A stretch of 64,000 nt of DNA from Thermogemmata fonticola (lineage in GTDB: Bacteria > Planctomycetota > Planctomycetia > Gemmatales > Gemmataceae). Below, in pieces: positions 1 to 8,401 of the stretch. The DNA lies in assembly GCF_013694095.1 (NCBI RefSeq), contig NZ_JACEFB010000014.1:60927-124926 (forward strand). Direction: 5' to 3'. A program made the position numbers and the translations under genes. Numbering within the stretch: the first letter of the stretch is position 1; each line of letters opens with the position of its first letter. The notes under the pieces were generated by a model. That model was given only the letters and a program-made list of their open reading frames with translations, made no database searches and was not told where the DNA came from.

Positions 1-899
1 ACCACTCGACGAGCGGGGGCGCGGCGATAAATGCCGCCGGTCCCGAAATCCAGCGGTTGGGTCCGGTCGTTGTTTTTGTAACCGTTGTGAATTTGGACCT
101 CGTAGCCGTTCTGATATTGCCCAGGGATACAGCGGAAGAATACGCCGCTGTTGAGATGCTTGCCTAAAGTGCGGCAGTCGAATTGCAAGAGGAAATCCGC
201 GGCATGCACGCTGCTGACCAGATCACCTGGCCCACCCTCGACGAGCAATTCGCCTTGATCCGTGACGCGGAAGCGGGCCTGTTGGCGCTTCGGATCGGTC
301 CGATTAACGGTCCAGCCGTCGAGGTTTCGGCCATTCCAGAGCGGTTGCAACTGTTGGGGACGCAGGCGAAGATGGCGCAAGCGAGCCGGTTGTGGACCAG
401 GAGCCGTGATGCCAATCGTCGCTGCTGGAGGACCAGTTGGACGCTTGGCATTGATTCGAGAAAATCCCTTACCCTCATAGCGGATTTTCTCACCATCGCA
501 GAATACTTGGAGTTGGTCGAAGGTGTCACCGCGGTGTTCCAGTACGTGATCGTGGGGCAGATATAACCGGGCGGGTCCGGCCACTTCCGTTACCATTTCC
601 CAGGAGTTCCCGAAGCGACTGAAGGGCCAGGCGGTGCTGCCCTCTTCCAGATGCCAGACACCATCTCGAACGGCGTTCTTCCCCTGACAGTGCCAACCGA
701 AGGTGGTCTGGCCATCGAAGAGCAGCAGCCAGCCTTCCGCAGCTTGGGCCGAAGTGAGGCTTTGGGGTGTAGCGGCATCGGCGGAGGGGGCGTTAGGAAA
801 CGGGGCAGAGACAGCCGGCAGAGTGACAGCCAGAAGACACAAACCAGTCAGGGCGGAGTCGAAACGGTAGCAGCGGACTCGGCAAACGGATGGCAACAT
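1..899 (-). CDS. DUF1080 (3-keto-disaccharide hydrolase-like) exported protein, C-terminus cut by window edge
   Basis: Reading the minus strand from an ATG at 899-897 gives an open frame of 299 codons that runs off the left edge with no stop, so the C-terminus is missing. The N-terminus has a basic start and a hydrophobic stretch (LTGLCLLAVTLPAVSA) that looks like a signal peptide. Two DUF1080-type modules follow. The first contains LLFDGQTTFGWHC and the second contains LWNGRNLDGWTV, HLNSGVFFRCIPG, YEVQIHN and GTGGIYRRAPARRVV, which are classic DUF1080 motifs (family known as 3-keto-disaccharide hydrolase or glycoside-hydrolase-like jelly roll). A GGAGAG ribosome binding site lies about 8 nt before the ATG. 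It is probably extracytoplasmic and acts on glycans; the substrate is unknown. It follows the epimerase gene on the same strand after a 64-nt gap. Confidence 0.88.
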   Translation of the reverse strand, partial: MLPSVCRVRCYRFDSALTGLCLLAVTLPAVSAPFPNAPSADAATPQSLTSAQAAEGWLLLFDGQTTFGWHCQGKNAVRDGVWHLEEGSTAWPFSRFGNSWEMVTEVAGPARLYLPHDHVLEHRGDTFDQLQVFCDGEKIRYEGKGFSRINAKRPTGPPAATIGITAPGPQPARLRHLRLRPQQLQPLWNGRNLDGWTVNRTDPKRQQARFRVTDQGELLVEGGPGDLVSSVHAADFLLQFDCRTLGKHLNSGVFFRCIPGQYQNGYEVQIHNGYKNNDRTQPLDFGTGGIYRRAPARRV

Positions 900-963
900 G
901 GGAATCTCTCCAGGAGGGTTTTTAAGTCAAATCGGGGCGGAAGATTGTGCGTGTCCGGCCCGT

Positions 964-1839
964 TCAGGATTCCGAGGCAGCGAGTGCGGCCGGCAGCCCC
1001 TCGCGGATGCTTGGGTAGCGGGGTTGCCAATGCAGAGCATGACGAAGGCGGCTGTTGCGAATGCGACGGTGGTTAGCACGCGGTTCTGGCAGATCGGCGA
1101 AGCGAGGCGGTGGTGCTCCATACAACTCTGCCAGGAGAGTATAGAACTCTTGTCGTGTCACTGGTATGTCATCAACAACGTTATACAGGGCTGCTGGGGG
1201 GGACCGATCCATAGCCAAGCGGATGGCCGCGACCAGATCATCCACGTGGATCAGGTTGAGCCAGCGGTGGGGATCGCCGGAGATCGGTTCGTGCTGGAGG
1301 AGTTGTTCCCGGCGGCGCAGGAGGCGATTAGGGCCATAGATACCGGCACTGCGCAGGATGATGGCGTGCGGCAAGCACTGGCGCAGGAGCAGCTCGGCGT
1401 CCCGAACCACGCGGCCCGATTCGTCACTCGGTTCAGCGGGGCTGTCTTCATCCACCCAACTGCCATCGGATTGTCCATAGACGCTGGTGCTGGACAAATA
1501 GACGAAACGGCGGGGGGCTGGTAGACGCTCCAGTACATGTTCCAGGCCGTGCAGGTAGACCTCGCGCATGCTGCGTCCACAGAAGCGATCGTAACCGACG
1601 GCATAGAGCACCGTGGCCTCCGCCGGGAAAGGGGGCAAGGATTCCGGGGCCAGAACGTCCCCGCTCAGGGGGAGGATGCCCTGCTGAGCGAGTAACTCGG
1701 CCCGCCGGCGCGTCAGAGCATAGACGGTCCGTCCCGCCTGCCGCTCTTGCTGAGCCACGCGCAGGCCGACATAGCCGCAGCCGAAGATCAAGAGCGGTCC
1801 GGAAGTTGGTTCGGTGGGATGAGCAATTGCTATAGGCAT
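964..1839 (-). CDS. NAD(P)-dependent epimerase/dehydratase, YeeZ-like atypical SDR
   Basis: A 291-residue cytoplasmic protein. The dinucleotide-binding loop GCGYVG is at residues 20-25. Further on it has the segment VYLSSTSVYGQ with the Ser/Tyr region of extended SDR enzymes, and then INLIHVDDLV-like sequence (LNLIHVDDLVAAI) seen in nucleotide-sugar epimerase relatives. The GxGYxG variant and the length match the YeeZ-like SDR subgroup, whose substrate is not known. The first ATG is used because it precedes the Rossmann motif by a normal distance. A TATAAT box at 1848-1853 on this strand would start transcription only a few bases before the ATG, so the mRNA may be leaderless. The substrate is not assignable from context. 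Confidence 0.85.
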   Translation of the reverse strand: MPIAIAHPTEPTSGPLLIFGCGYVGLRVAQQERQAGRTVYALTRRRAELLAQQGILPLSGDVLAPESLPPFPAEATVLYAVGYDRFCGRSMREVYLHGLEHVLERLPAPRRFVYLSSTSVYGQSDGSWVDEDSPAEPSDESGRVVRDAELLLRQCLPHAIILRSAGIYGPNRLLRRREQLLQHEPISGDPHRWLNLIHVDDLVAAIRLAMDRSPPAALYNVVDDIPVTRQEFYTLLAELYGAPPPRFADLPEPRANHRRIRNSRLRHALHWQPRYPSIREGLPAALAASES

Positions 1840-1847
1840 CGCGGAGT

Positions 1848-1882
1848 ATTATAGGCGAGGTCCCCCTTAGCATTTATGCTAA
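1848..1882 (-). promoter_or_regulatory. Promoter with overlapping palindromic operator-like site
   Basis: On the minus strand a perfect -10 hexamer TATAAT occupies 1853-1848, nine bases upstream of the epimerase ATG (1839). Upstream of it lies the inverted repeat TTAGCAT-TT-ATGCTAA (1867-1882, 7-bp perfect arms), which would cover the -35 position. No good -35 hexamer is visible, which fits an activator or repressor site, but this is inference. On the plus strand a consensus TTGACA sits at 1887-1892 toward gdhA, but no AT-rich -10 follows at the right distance. Confidence 0.4.
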
Positions 1883-1992
1883 ATCTTTGACAGGGGCCGT
1901 GAGCGCCTCTCCTCCCGCTTTCCTCCCTGCGGTGTGCGAGCCGTCAGGCGCCGGCCCGGAACGTTTCCTCTCCCCGTCTCCGGAGGTGATGC

Positions 1993-3297
1993 ATGTCCAG
2001 CGTCGTGATGCGGCAGGAAGCCTGCCCGGCCACTTTGTTCCACACCTCGCCCACCTACCAGATGGCTTGCCGCCAATTGGAACTGGTGACAGAGGTGACC
2101 AATATCGATCCGGGCATTGCCCAACGGTTGAAGGTGCCAAAGCGGTCGATGGTGGTGGCCGTACCCATTCGGATGGACAGCGGCCAGACTCAGGTGTTCA
2201 TCGGTTATCGCGTTCAGCATTCGCTGACCAGTGGTCCGAGCAAGGGCGGCCTGCGTTATGCGCCCAATGTGGACCTAGGCGAAGTGGCAGCCCTGGCCAT
2301 GTGGATGAGCTGGAAATGCGGCCTGATGAACTTGCCCTATGGTGGCGCCAAGGGAGGGATTGCTTGCGACCCGGCTTTGCTGAGTATGGGAGAAAAGGAG
2401 CGCTTGACCCGCCGCTTCACCGAAGAGGTGCTCAGTATCATCGGCCCGCGGGTGGATGTCATGGCTCCCGATCTGGGTACCGATGAACAGACCATGGCCT
2501 GGATTTACGACACCTATTCCATGAAGGTCGGTTATGCCTGTCCGGAGATTGTCACTGGCAAGCCGGTGGAGTTGGGTGGGTGCGTCGGGCGACGGGAAGC
2601 CACGGGACGAGGGGTGGTCTTCTGTATCCGCGAAGCACTCGATGAACTCGGCATCATTCCGGAGAATGCCACAGCAGTGGTGCAGGGATTTGGCAACGTT
2701 GGCTCCGTGGCCTGCGAGGAATTACACCGCCTGGGAGTTAAGGTGGTGGCCATTGGCGATCGCTATGGGGCTATCCGCAATCCCCGCGGGATCGATATCC
2801 CCGCTTTGATCCAGTACGTCAACAGCCCAGGGAATGTCTTGCACACGGTGCAAGGTTTTCCGGAAGCGGAAGAGATGGACCCGGCGGAGCTGCTGACCAC
2901 ACCCTGTACGGTCTTGGTTCCGGCGGCGGTAGAACGGGTAATTACGGAGGCCAACGCCGCCCGCCTCCGCTGCCGTATCCTGGCGGAGGGAGCCAACGGG
3001 CCAACTACACCGGAAGCCGATGCCATTCTGGCCCATTCCGACATCTTTGTCATCCCCGACATCCTCTGCAACGCGGGTGGCGTCACCGTCTCCTACTTCG
3101 AATGGGTTCAAGACTTGCAGCAATTCATGTGGGGAGAAGAACAGGTCATCGCTCAGTTGAAAAAACTCATGCGCAGTGCCTTTCAGCGTGTCCGACTCGA
3201 AGCCAAACGGCGTAACATCAGCAACCGGCTGGCTGCCCTGAGCCTCGGAGTCATGAAGGTGGCCAATGAGAAAGCCCGACGGGGTCTGTTCCCCTGA
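1993..3297 (+). CDS. gdhA: Glu/Leu/Phe/Val family dehydrogenase (glutamate dehydrogenase)
   Basis: This 434-residue enzyme matches the hexameric glutamate dehydrogenases that interconvert glutamate and 2-oxoglutarate plus ammonia with NAD(P). The substrate-binding region SGPSKGGLRY, the glycine-rich loop with the catalytic lysine (PYGGAKGGI, K120) and APDLGTDEQTMAWIYD are all present. The nucleotide-binding domain has VVQGFGNVGS (GxGxxG) and the later LAEGANGPTTPEAD. Length is normal for the family. An extended Shine-Dalgarno GGAGGTGAT (1982-1990) precedes the ATG at 1993. Cofactor preference (NAD or NADP) was not determined. The gene stands alone, divergent from the epimerase gene. Confidence 0.95.
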   Translation: MSSVVMRQEACPATLFHTSPTYQMACRQLELVTEVTNIDPGIAQRLKVPKRSMVVAVPIRMDSGQTQVFIGYRVQHSLTSGPSKGGLRYAPNVDLGEVAALAMWMSWKCGLMNLPYGGAKGGIACDPALLSMGEKERLTRRFTEEVLSIIGPRVDVMAPDLGTDEQTMAWIYDTYSMKVGYACPEIVTGKPVELGGCVGRREATGRGVVFCIREALDELGIIPENATAVVQGFGNVGSVACEELHRLGVKVVAIGDRYGAIRNPRGIDIPALIQYVNSPGNVLHTVQGFPEAEEMDPAELLTTPCTVLVPAAVERVITEANAARLRCRILAEGANGPTTPEADAILAHSDIFVIPDILCNAGGVTVSYFEWVQDLQQFMWGEEQVIAQLKKLMRSAFQRVRLEAKRRNISNRLAALSLGVMKVANEKARRGLFP

Positions 3298-3341
3298 TCG
3301 ATTGGCGCTGCCTTGGGTCGGGCCGATTCTGTTCTCCGTTG

Positions 3342-3357
3342 TGACGGCATGCCGTCA
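3342..3357. promoter_or_regulatory. 16-bp perfect palindrome between gdhA and the membrane protein gene
   Basis: TGACGGCATGCCGTCA is a perfect palindrome. As RNA it folds into a 6-bp stem with a CATG tetraloop followed by a U-rich stretch (tggtgtgttgtat), so it could be a weak terminator of gdhA. As DNA it could be an operator: TATAGT at 3368-3373 resembles a -10 box for the downstream gene at 3431 and the palindrome would lie over its -35 region. The sequence does not decide between the two. Confidence 0.4.
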
Positions 3358-3430
3358 TGGTGTGTTGTATAGTGAAGGGGGAGAACATTTGTTACCCCTG
3401 CCGCCAGAAGAGACGCTTTGAGATACACGT

Positions 3431-5167
3431 ATGGTAACAGCATCGCCCTCCGCTGCCCGTTTGTTCCCCCCTGCATCTTCACGCCGTTTGAGTTCCTATT
3501 GGCTCGCCATTGTGCTGTTTGCCGTGGGGATGTTCAATTTGCCCCTGCGCCTGATCGGTTGGGATGGCGACGGTCTGCCAGGTGATGGGATCGATAACGT
3601 CCTGAACAATTACATGCTGGAGCATGGGTACCAATCGCTGCGGGGGCGGGCGAGTTTCTGGCATGCCCCCATTTTTTACCCGACACCGGGTATGACCGGT
3701 ACCACCGACCCCCACATTGCCCTGATGCCTTTTTACTCCCTGTTACGGGTGCTGGGTCTAAGCCCGGAACGGGCCTTTCAGGGATGGTTCATACTGGCCT
3801 TTGTACTCAACTATGTTTCGGCGCTGTGGGCGGCGCGACGCCTGGGGTTTGACCCCGCTCCTGCGGCCGTGGCGGCTTTCATCTTCGCCTTCGCCTTGCC
3901 GGTGACCAGTCAGGTCGGCCATGCCCAGTTGCTGCACCGCTGGCTGGTGCCCCCGGCCGTGGTACTGGCTTGGCAGTTTCTGGGGGAACCTACTCATCGC
4001 CGCTTTGCACTCTTGACCACCTGCTGGTTTGGCCAATTCCTCTTGACGGCTTATATCGCGATTTTTCTCGCCGAATTGCTCCTGGTTTTCCTCGTTCTTA
4101 CAGGCTTGCGCCTGTATCGCGATCTGCCGTGGTCGGAGTTGTTTCCTCTGCGGGTTGGCGTCTGGCTGACGCGGTTACTGATCATCCTAGCTATTTTGAT
4201 GGCCGTGGGGGGCATCGTTCTGCGGCACGCGCGCGTCTCTGGAGTGATGGATCCAGAGTTCTTGAAGCTCTGGGCCCCTGAGCCGCTTTCCTGGCTGGCT
4301 TGTCATCCGACGGCAGTATGGAATGCCGTTGCCCCGGCTCTCGGCTTGGACCTGGGGAATGTCCATGGAGAACGGCGTCTTTTTCCCGGTTGGGTGCCGT
4401 TGCTGGCGATGCTGTTCGCTTTGGGGCAGATTAGGCGATCGACGGAAACGGCCGAGGGACAGCGGAAAGTGGTGGTGTCTCTGTTGTGTTGGTCGTCCCT
4501 GCTGCTGGCAATTTGGATCACCCGCTTCGGCCAAGTCTGGCTTTATGAACCGATTCTCAGCCTGCCTGGCGGATCAACGATTCGTGTAGTGGGTCGCATT
4601 GTGCTCGTACTGTTGTTCCCCCTGGGACTGGCCAGCGCCGAACTATTCACCTGGGTGCTTTCCCGCTCCCATTACCTTGCGCGAATCGGTGGCATCTTCT
4701 TGCTCCTCGTGTTGATGGCCGAACATGCCGTCCTTCCCACCACTTGGGTGCAGCAGTGGGAGGGGCAGAGGGTATCGCTAGGTCAACTCGTGCGCTGGCA
4801 AGAGCGACTGGAGCAGGCCATCCGACAGCATCCACAGCCGCGGCTGGTGTATGTCTTTCCCTCGGAGTTGCCCCCGGCGCCGGAACTGGACCATCAATAC
4901 TACCGCTTACAAGTCGTGGTCATGCGGGCGGCGCAAAATGTGGGCATCCCCTGTGTCAACGGCTACAGCGGTTACTTGGCACCAGACTGGCATTTTTTCA
5001 CGAGTTATCGCGAGCTGTTCCACTGGTTGACGAAAGCTCGGCGCGTGCCGGCGGGGCACCTGCGAGGATTAGTGCTCATTGGAGAACCGGAACCGGACGT
5101 GGACCCAGAATATGAAGGAATTATGCGGCAAACCTACCCTCCGCTTCCCCTGCCGCCGTGGGATTGA
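3431..5167 (+). CDS. Polytopic membrane protein, GT-C glycosyltransferase-like
   Basis: A 578-residue protein with about ten predicted hydrophobic helices (for example residues around 20-40, 110-160, 170-225, 240-265, 315-330, 355-370 and 385-430). A soluble C-terminal part of roughly 150 residues follows. The loop with FWHAPIFYPTP and DPHIALMPFYSLL and the segment SQVGHAQLLHRW are arranged like the extracytoplasmic first loop of GT-C type polyprenyl-phosphate-sugar glycosyltransferases and related YfhO-like proteins. An acidic D/E pair in loop 1 is not clear enough to assign catalysis. It may act in cell-surface glycan assembly, but this is inference. ATG at 3431 directly precedes a basic-hydrophobic N-terminus. 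Confidence 0.7.
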   Translation: MVTASPSAARLFPPASSRRLSSYWLAIVLFAVGMFNLPLRLIGWDGDGLPGDGIDNVLNNYMLEHGYQSLRGRASFWHAPIFYPTPGMTGTTDPHIALMPFYSLLRVLGLSPERAFQGWFILAFVLNYVSALWAARRLGFDPAPAAVAAFIFAFALPVTSQVGHAQLLHRWLVPPAVVLAWQFLGEPTHRRFALLTTCWFGQFLLTAYIAIFLAELLLVFLVLTGLRLYRDLPWSELFPLRVGVWLTRLLIILAILMAVGGIVLRHARVSGVMDPEFLKLWAPEPLSWLACHPTAVWNAVAPALGLDLGNVHGERRLFPGWVPLLAMLFALGQIRRSTETAEGQRKVVVSLLCWSSLLLAIWITRFGQVWLYEPILSLPGGSTIRVVGRIVLVLLFPLGLASAELFTWVLSRSHYLARIGGIFLLLVLMAEHAVLPTTWVQQWEGQRVSLGQLVRWQERLEQAIRQHPQPRLVYVFPSELPPAPELDHQYYRLQVVVMRAAQNVGIPCVNGYSGYLAPDWHFFTSYRELFHWLTKARRVPAGHLRGLVLIGEPEPDVDPEYEGIMRQTYPPLPLPPWD

Positions 5168-5511
5168 CAGAATTGTGCTGTCTAGCCCGCCGCTGACAGA
5201 CGGACGGCATTCAGCCCTCAGAATCAGGCCGTGCTGGATGTGGTCATCATCGCTGGCCCTGCCGCATGGCTTCAGTCCATCCCAGTGCAACAGTAGCCTA
5301 TCGAAACTCAGTAGGATCAGTAGAGGGGAAAAACCTAGTTGAAGCTGCGTGAATGAACCGGTCCCTACGCTAGCTTCGCTCGACAAGGATTTTAGGCTGG
5401 CTCTCGCCTTGAGGAAATAAGTTAGCTACAACGGCTCAATGTCGGACCATCCTACAGCGTCCCTCCGGGTCCGGTTCCGTGATAGCTCATCGTGTGGAAG
5501 GAGTTACCATC
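5168..5511. other. Intergenic region, no gene seen
   Basis: No supported coding region on either strand. An imperfect hairpin follows the membrane protein gene: ACGGCATTC (5204-5212) pairs with GAAT and GCCGT (5221-5232) with a 3-nt bulge, without a T-tract. The end of the region carries the ribosome binding site of the next gene. Confidence 0.6.
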
Positions 5512-6216
5512 ATGGTACGTGCGGGATTCCTGGGATTAGCGTTGTGGCTGGGTGTGATGGCGGGGGTGTCAGGGCAATCCCGTGAAGAGGCATACCGGCC
5601 CTTCAACGGCAAGGACTTGAGCGGCTGGAAGCTCAAGGGGAATGCCGCGAAAAGTCATTGGAAGGCGGTGGCGGTAAAGCTCGATCCGACCAATGAGCGG
5701 GCCTTCGTCATCGTGCCCGATGCGCAGGAGTTATGGTTGTGCAATGTGCAGGGTGGCGGAGTGGATATTTATACTGAGGAGAAGTTCGGGGATATCCATT
5801 TGGAGGTCGAATTTCTTCTGCCCAAAGGCTCGAACTCCGGGGTGTACCTGATGGGGGAGTATGAGGTGCAGGTGTTGGACAGCTACGGCAAGCCGGATAA
5901 CAAGCTCACGCAAGGGGACTTGGGGGCGCTTTATGGCGCCGCTCCGCCGAAAAAGAATGCCGCCCGCAAGCCGGGAGAGTGGCAGAAGTTTGTCATCGAG
6001 TTTCAGGCGCCGCGATTTGCCAACGGCCAAAAGATAGCTCCGGCCCGGTTCCGCAAGGTGGAGCTGAACGGCGTGCTCCTCCATGAGAATGTGGAGATGA
6101 AGGGGCCAACTCCCGGCGGGCTGACGGGCAAAGAAGCTCCCACCGGTCCGTTGATGTTCCAGGGGGACCACGGTCCCGTGGCCTACCGCAACATCATCAT
6201 CACGCCCCTGAAGTGA
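5512..6216 (+). CDS. Exported DUF1080 (3-keto-disaccharide hydrolase-like) protein
   Basis: The product has 234 residues from the ATG at 5512, chosen because GGAAGGAG (5496-5503) lies 8 nt upstream and the protein then begins with a clean signal peptide (FLGLALWLGVMAGVSGQ). An upstream in-frame ATG at 5479 would bury the signal. A single DUF1080 module follows: YRPFNGKDLSGWKLKG, FGDIHLEVEFLLPKGSNSG, YEVQVLDSYGK, PGEWQKFVIEFQAPRF and a C-terminal GPLMFQGDHGPVAYRNI. The family forms a jelly-roll fold found in secreted glycan-acting proteins and is greatly expanded in planctomycetes. It is a paralogue of the double-module protein at the left edge. Confidence 0.92.
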   Translation: MVRAGFLGLALWLGVMAGVSGQSREEAYRPFNGKDLSGWKLKGNAAKSHWKAVAVKLDPTNERAFVIVPDAQELWLCNVQGGGVDIYTEEKFGDIHLEVEFLLPKGSNSGVYLMGEYEVQVLDSYGKPDNKLTQGDLGALYGAAPPKKNAARKPGEWQKFVIEFQAPRFANGQKIAPARFRKVELNGVLLHENVEMKGPTPGGLTGKEAPTGPLMFQGDHGPVAYRNIIITPLK

Positions 6217-6452
6217 GACAGGAGTGGGAGCGGACCAGTTTGTCCGGGCCGATCCAGCCGGGTTTGGTGTCTTGGGGTATCCGTTGGGTTCCGGGGGACT
6301 CTGTGGCCTTTTCCTTCGCTGCCGCCTCTCTATACCTTCCCTGACGGTGATGGTGTGGAATAACCCCAGGCGGTGGCGAGTCGGAGCCAGTTCCCACCGC
6401 AGTCGCTGCCACGGTGGCTCCATCCTGACAATAGCTTTTGTCGAGGCGTGGT

Positions 6453-7601
6453 ATGGTCAGTGAAGCCGATTATAAACCGGGGCTGGAAGATGTTCCTGCT
6501 GCCAAATCCGCGATCAGTTTCCTGGATGGTAAAAAAGCCCGCCTGGAATACCGCGGCATACCCGTGGAAGTTCTGGCCAAAGAGAGCAACTTCGAGGAGG
6601 TCTGCTGGCTGCTGATCAAGGGAGAATTGCCAACCCAGAAGCAACTGGCGGATTTTGACGACGAGTTACGGCAGCGGCGGGCCATCCATTTCCGTCTCAA
6701 GGAGATGATCCGCTGCCTGCCGGCCGATGGGCATCCGATGGATGCGCTGCACAGCACCGTGGCCGCCTTGGGGATGTTTTATCCCTGTCCGAATGTGCAG
6801 GACCCGGCGCGGAACTGGGATGCCACCTGCCGCCTCATCGCGGCTCTGCCCACGCTGGTCGCCGCCTATGCCCGCACCCGCCGCGGCCAGGAAATCCTCG
6901 AACCCCGGGACGACCTCGATCACGCGGCTAACTTCTATTACATGCTCTTTGGCAAGGAACCCACGCCGGCGACCCGGAAGGTGCTCGATGCCACCCTCAT
7001 TCTCCACGCTGAGCACACCATGAATGCCAGCACCTTTACCGCTCGCGTGACGGCTTCCACTCTGGCCACGCCATATCATGTCGTCGCCTCCGCCATTGGG
7101 GCATTGTCCGGCCCTCTCCACGGCGGTGCTAACGAAGAGGCTTTGCGGCAATTCGAGGAGATCGGTGATCCCCGCAATGTCAAAAGCTGGCTGGAAGGCA
7201 AGATCGCTGCCAATCCCAAGTTCAAAGTCATGGGCATCGGCCATCGTGTCTATAAGGTCAAGGATGCCCGCGCCACGGTGCTCCAGGAAATTGCCGAGCA
7301 TATGTTTGCTGAAACCCAGCGGCCGAAAAACTACGAGATCGCCCTCGAATTGGAACGCATCTGCAACGAGATCTACGGTCCGAAAGGAATTTATCCCAAC
7401 GTCGATTTCTACTCCGGGGTGATTTACCAAGCGCTGGGGATTCCTACGGATGTGTTCACGCCGATTTTCGCCATCGCCCGTGTGGCCGGATGGTTGGCCC
7501 ATTGGCACGAACAGTTGCAAAACAACCGCATCTACCGCCCGGAGCAGATCTACATAGGGCGCACGGACGTGGCCTATGTGCCGCTGGAACAACGCCCCTG
7601 A
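6453..7601 (+). CDS. gltA: Citrate synthase
   Basis: A 382-residue enzyme that condenses acetyl-CoA and oxaloacetate to citrate (TCA cycle entry). The three catalytic residues of the family are visible: His223 in GPLHGGANE, His264 in GIGHRVYK and Asp318 in NVDFYSG. The HAEHTMNAST motif is at residues 185-194. The short form (about 380 residues) is the type I dimeric citrate synthase; a 2-methylcitrate synthase activity cannot be excluded. Start ATG 6453 has GAGG at 6443-6446; the longer frame would begin with TTG at 6438. There is no operon partner; the neighbours are unrelated. Confidence 0.93.
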   Translation: MVSEADYKPGLEDVPAAKSAISFLDGKKARLEYRGIPVEVLAKESNFEEVCWLLIKGELPTQKQLADFDDELRQRRAIHFRLKEMIRCLPADGHPMDALHSTVAALGMFYPCPNVQDPARNWDATCRLIAALPTLVAAYARTRRGQEILEPRDDLDHAANFYYMLFGKEPTPATRKVLDATLILHAEHTMNASTFTARVTASTLATPYHVVASAIGALSGPLHGGANEEALRQFEEIGDPRNVKSWLEGKIAANPKFKVMGIGHRVYKVKDARATVLQEIAEHMFAETQRPKNYEIALELERICNEIYGPKGIYPNVDFYSGVIYQALGIPTDVFTPIFAIARVAGWLAHWHEQLQNNRIYRPEQIYIGRTDVAYVPLEQRP

Positions 7602-7693
7602 TCCCGCAGGAGATGCTTCCGCGGGCTGACTCCGCGCAGAGGTGGTGTTGGTCCGAAGCCTTACCAGGCGTTTCCTTCGATGGATGTGCTGCC

Positions 7694-8188
7694 ATGTCTC
7701 GCTTGAGCGAAGCGTTGGAACAACTGGATTTTGCCCGCCGGTACACGACGGAGCGGCTCGACACAATCGCCCCGCACGAGTGGTTTGTGATTCCCCCTGG
7801 CAGCAGCAGCCATATTGCCTGGCAAGTGGGGCACATTGCGGTCGCCGAGTATCGCTTGTGTCTGGAGCGGTTGCGGGGACGTACTGAGGCAGATGAGCTG
7901 CTCATTCCCTTCGACTTCCTGCAACAGTTTGGCCGGATGTCTACAGCTCAGCCGCCGGGGCGTTATTCCGCCGCCGACATCCGCGAGATCTTCCAGGCTG
8001 TACACGAACGCATACTGCGAGAACTCCCGGCCTATCCCGACGCGGATTTGGACTTGCCCCCCTTGACCCCTCATCCGCTGTGCACGAGCCGCATAGCCTG
8101 CCTCCGCTATGCCCCGCTCCATGAGATGCTCCATTGCGGCCAAATCGGTCTTCTCCGCCGCATGCTCGGCCATCCTCCCCTCTGGTAG
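7694..8188 (+). CDS. DinB-superfamily protein
   Basis: 164 residues from the ATG at 7694 (MSRLSEALEQLDFARRYT). The segments SHIAWQVGHIAVAEYRL and HEMLHCGQIGLLRRMLGHP fit the DinB/YfiT four-helix-bundle family, where His residues in such positions hold a divalent metal. A typical third His pattern can be formed from HI..GHI and HEMLHCG. Family members include metal-dependent thiol transferases and damage-inducible proteins of unknown role; no specific activity can be given. It follows citrate synthase by about 90 nt on the same strand. Confidence 0.8.
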   Translation: MSRLSEALEQLDFARRYTTERLDTIAPHEWFVIPPGSSSHIAWQVGHIAVAEYRLCLERLRGRTEADELLIPFDFLQQFGRMSTAQPPGRYSAADIREIFQAVHERILRELPAYPDADLDLPPLTPHPLCTSRIACLRYAPLHEMLHCGQIGLLRRMLGHPPLW

Positions 8189-8401
8189 CCCCTCGTCTCT
8201 TAGTCCCCGGAAGCTCAGTCCCGAATGCTCCGCGAATTTTGGTCTGGTGGAGTGATCCCTTGGCCTCTAGGCAGTCGGGGAGGGGCTTGCGATAACGACA
8301 ACGTGATCAATGAATGATCAATGAACCTTTCCCCGGAGCAACCGGACCCGTCACGAGATGTGTCCGAACCCCCGGCAGCGGACCTGTTGAGGAATTGCGC
8401 C

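Noticed and set aside
898..1524. Plus-strand open frame of 208 codons
   Set aside because: Antisense to the epimerase gene; no homology.
1887..1892. TTGACA as -35 of a gdhA promoter
   Set aside because: No AT-rich -10 hexamer follows at 16-19 bp.
5731..6423. Minus-strand open frame of 230 codons
   Set aside because: Antisense to the DUF1080 gene at 5512-6216.
6666..7766. Long minus-strand open frame of 366 codons
   Set aside because: It is antisense to citrate synthase, which has all catalytic residues. The frame is open only because of high GC and codon bias.
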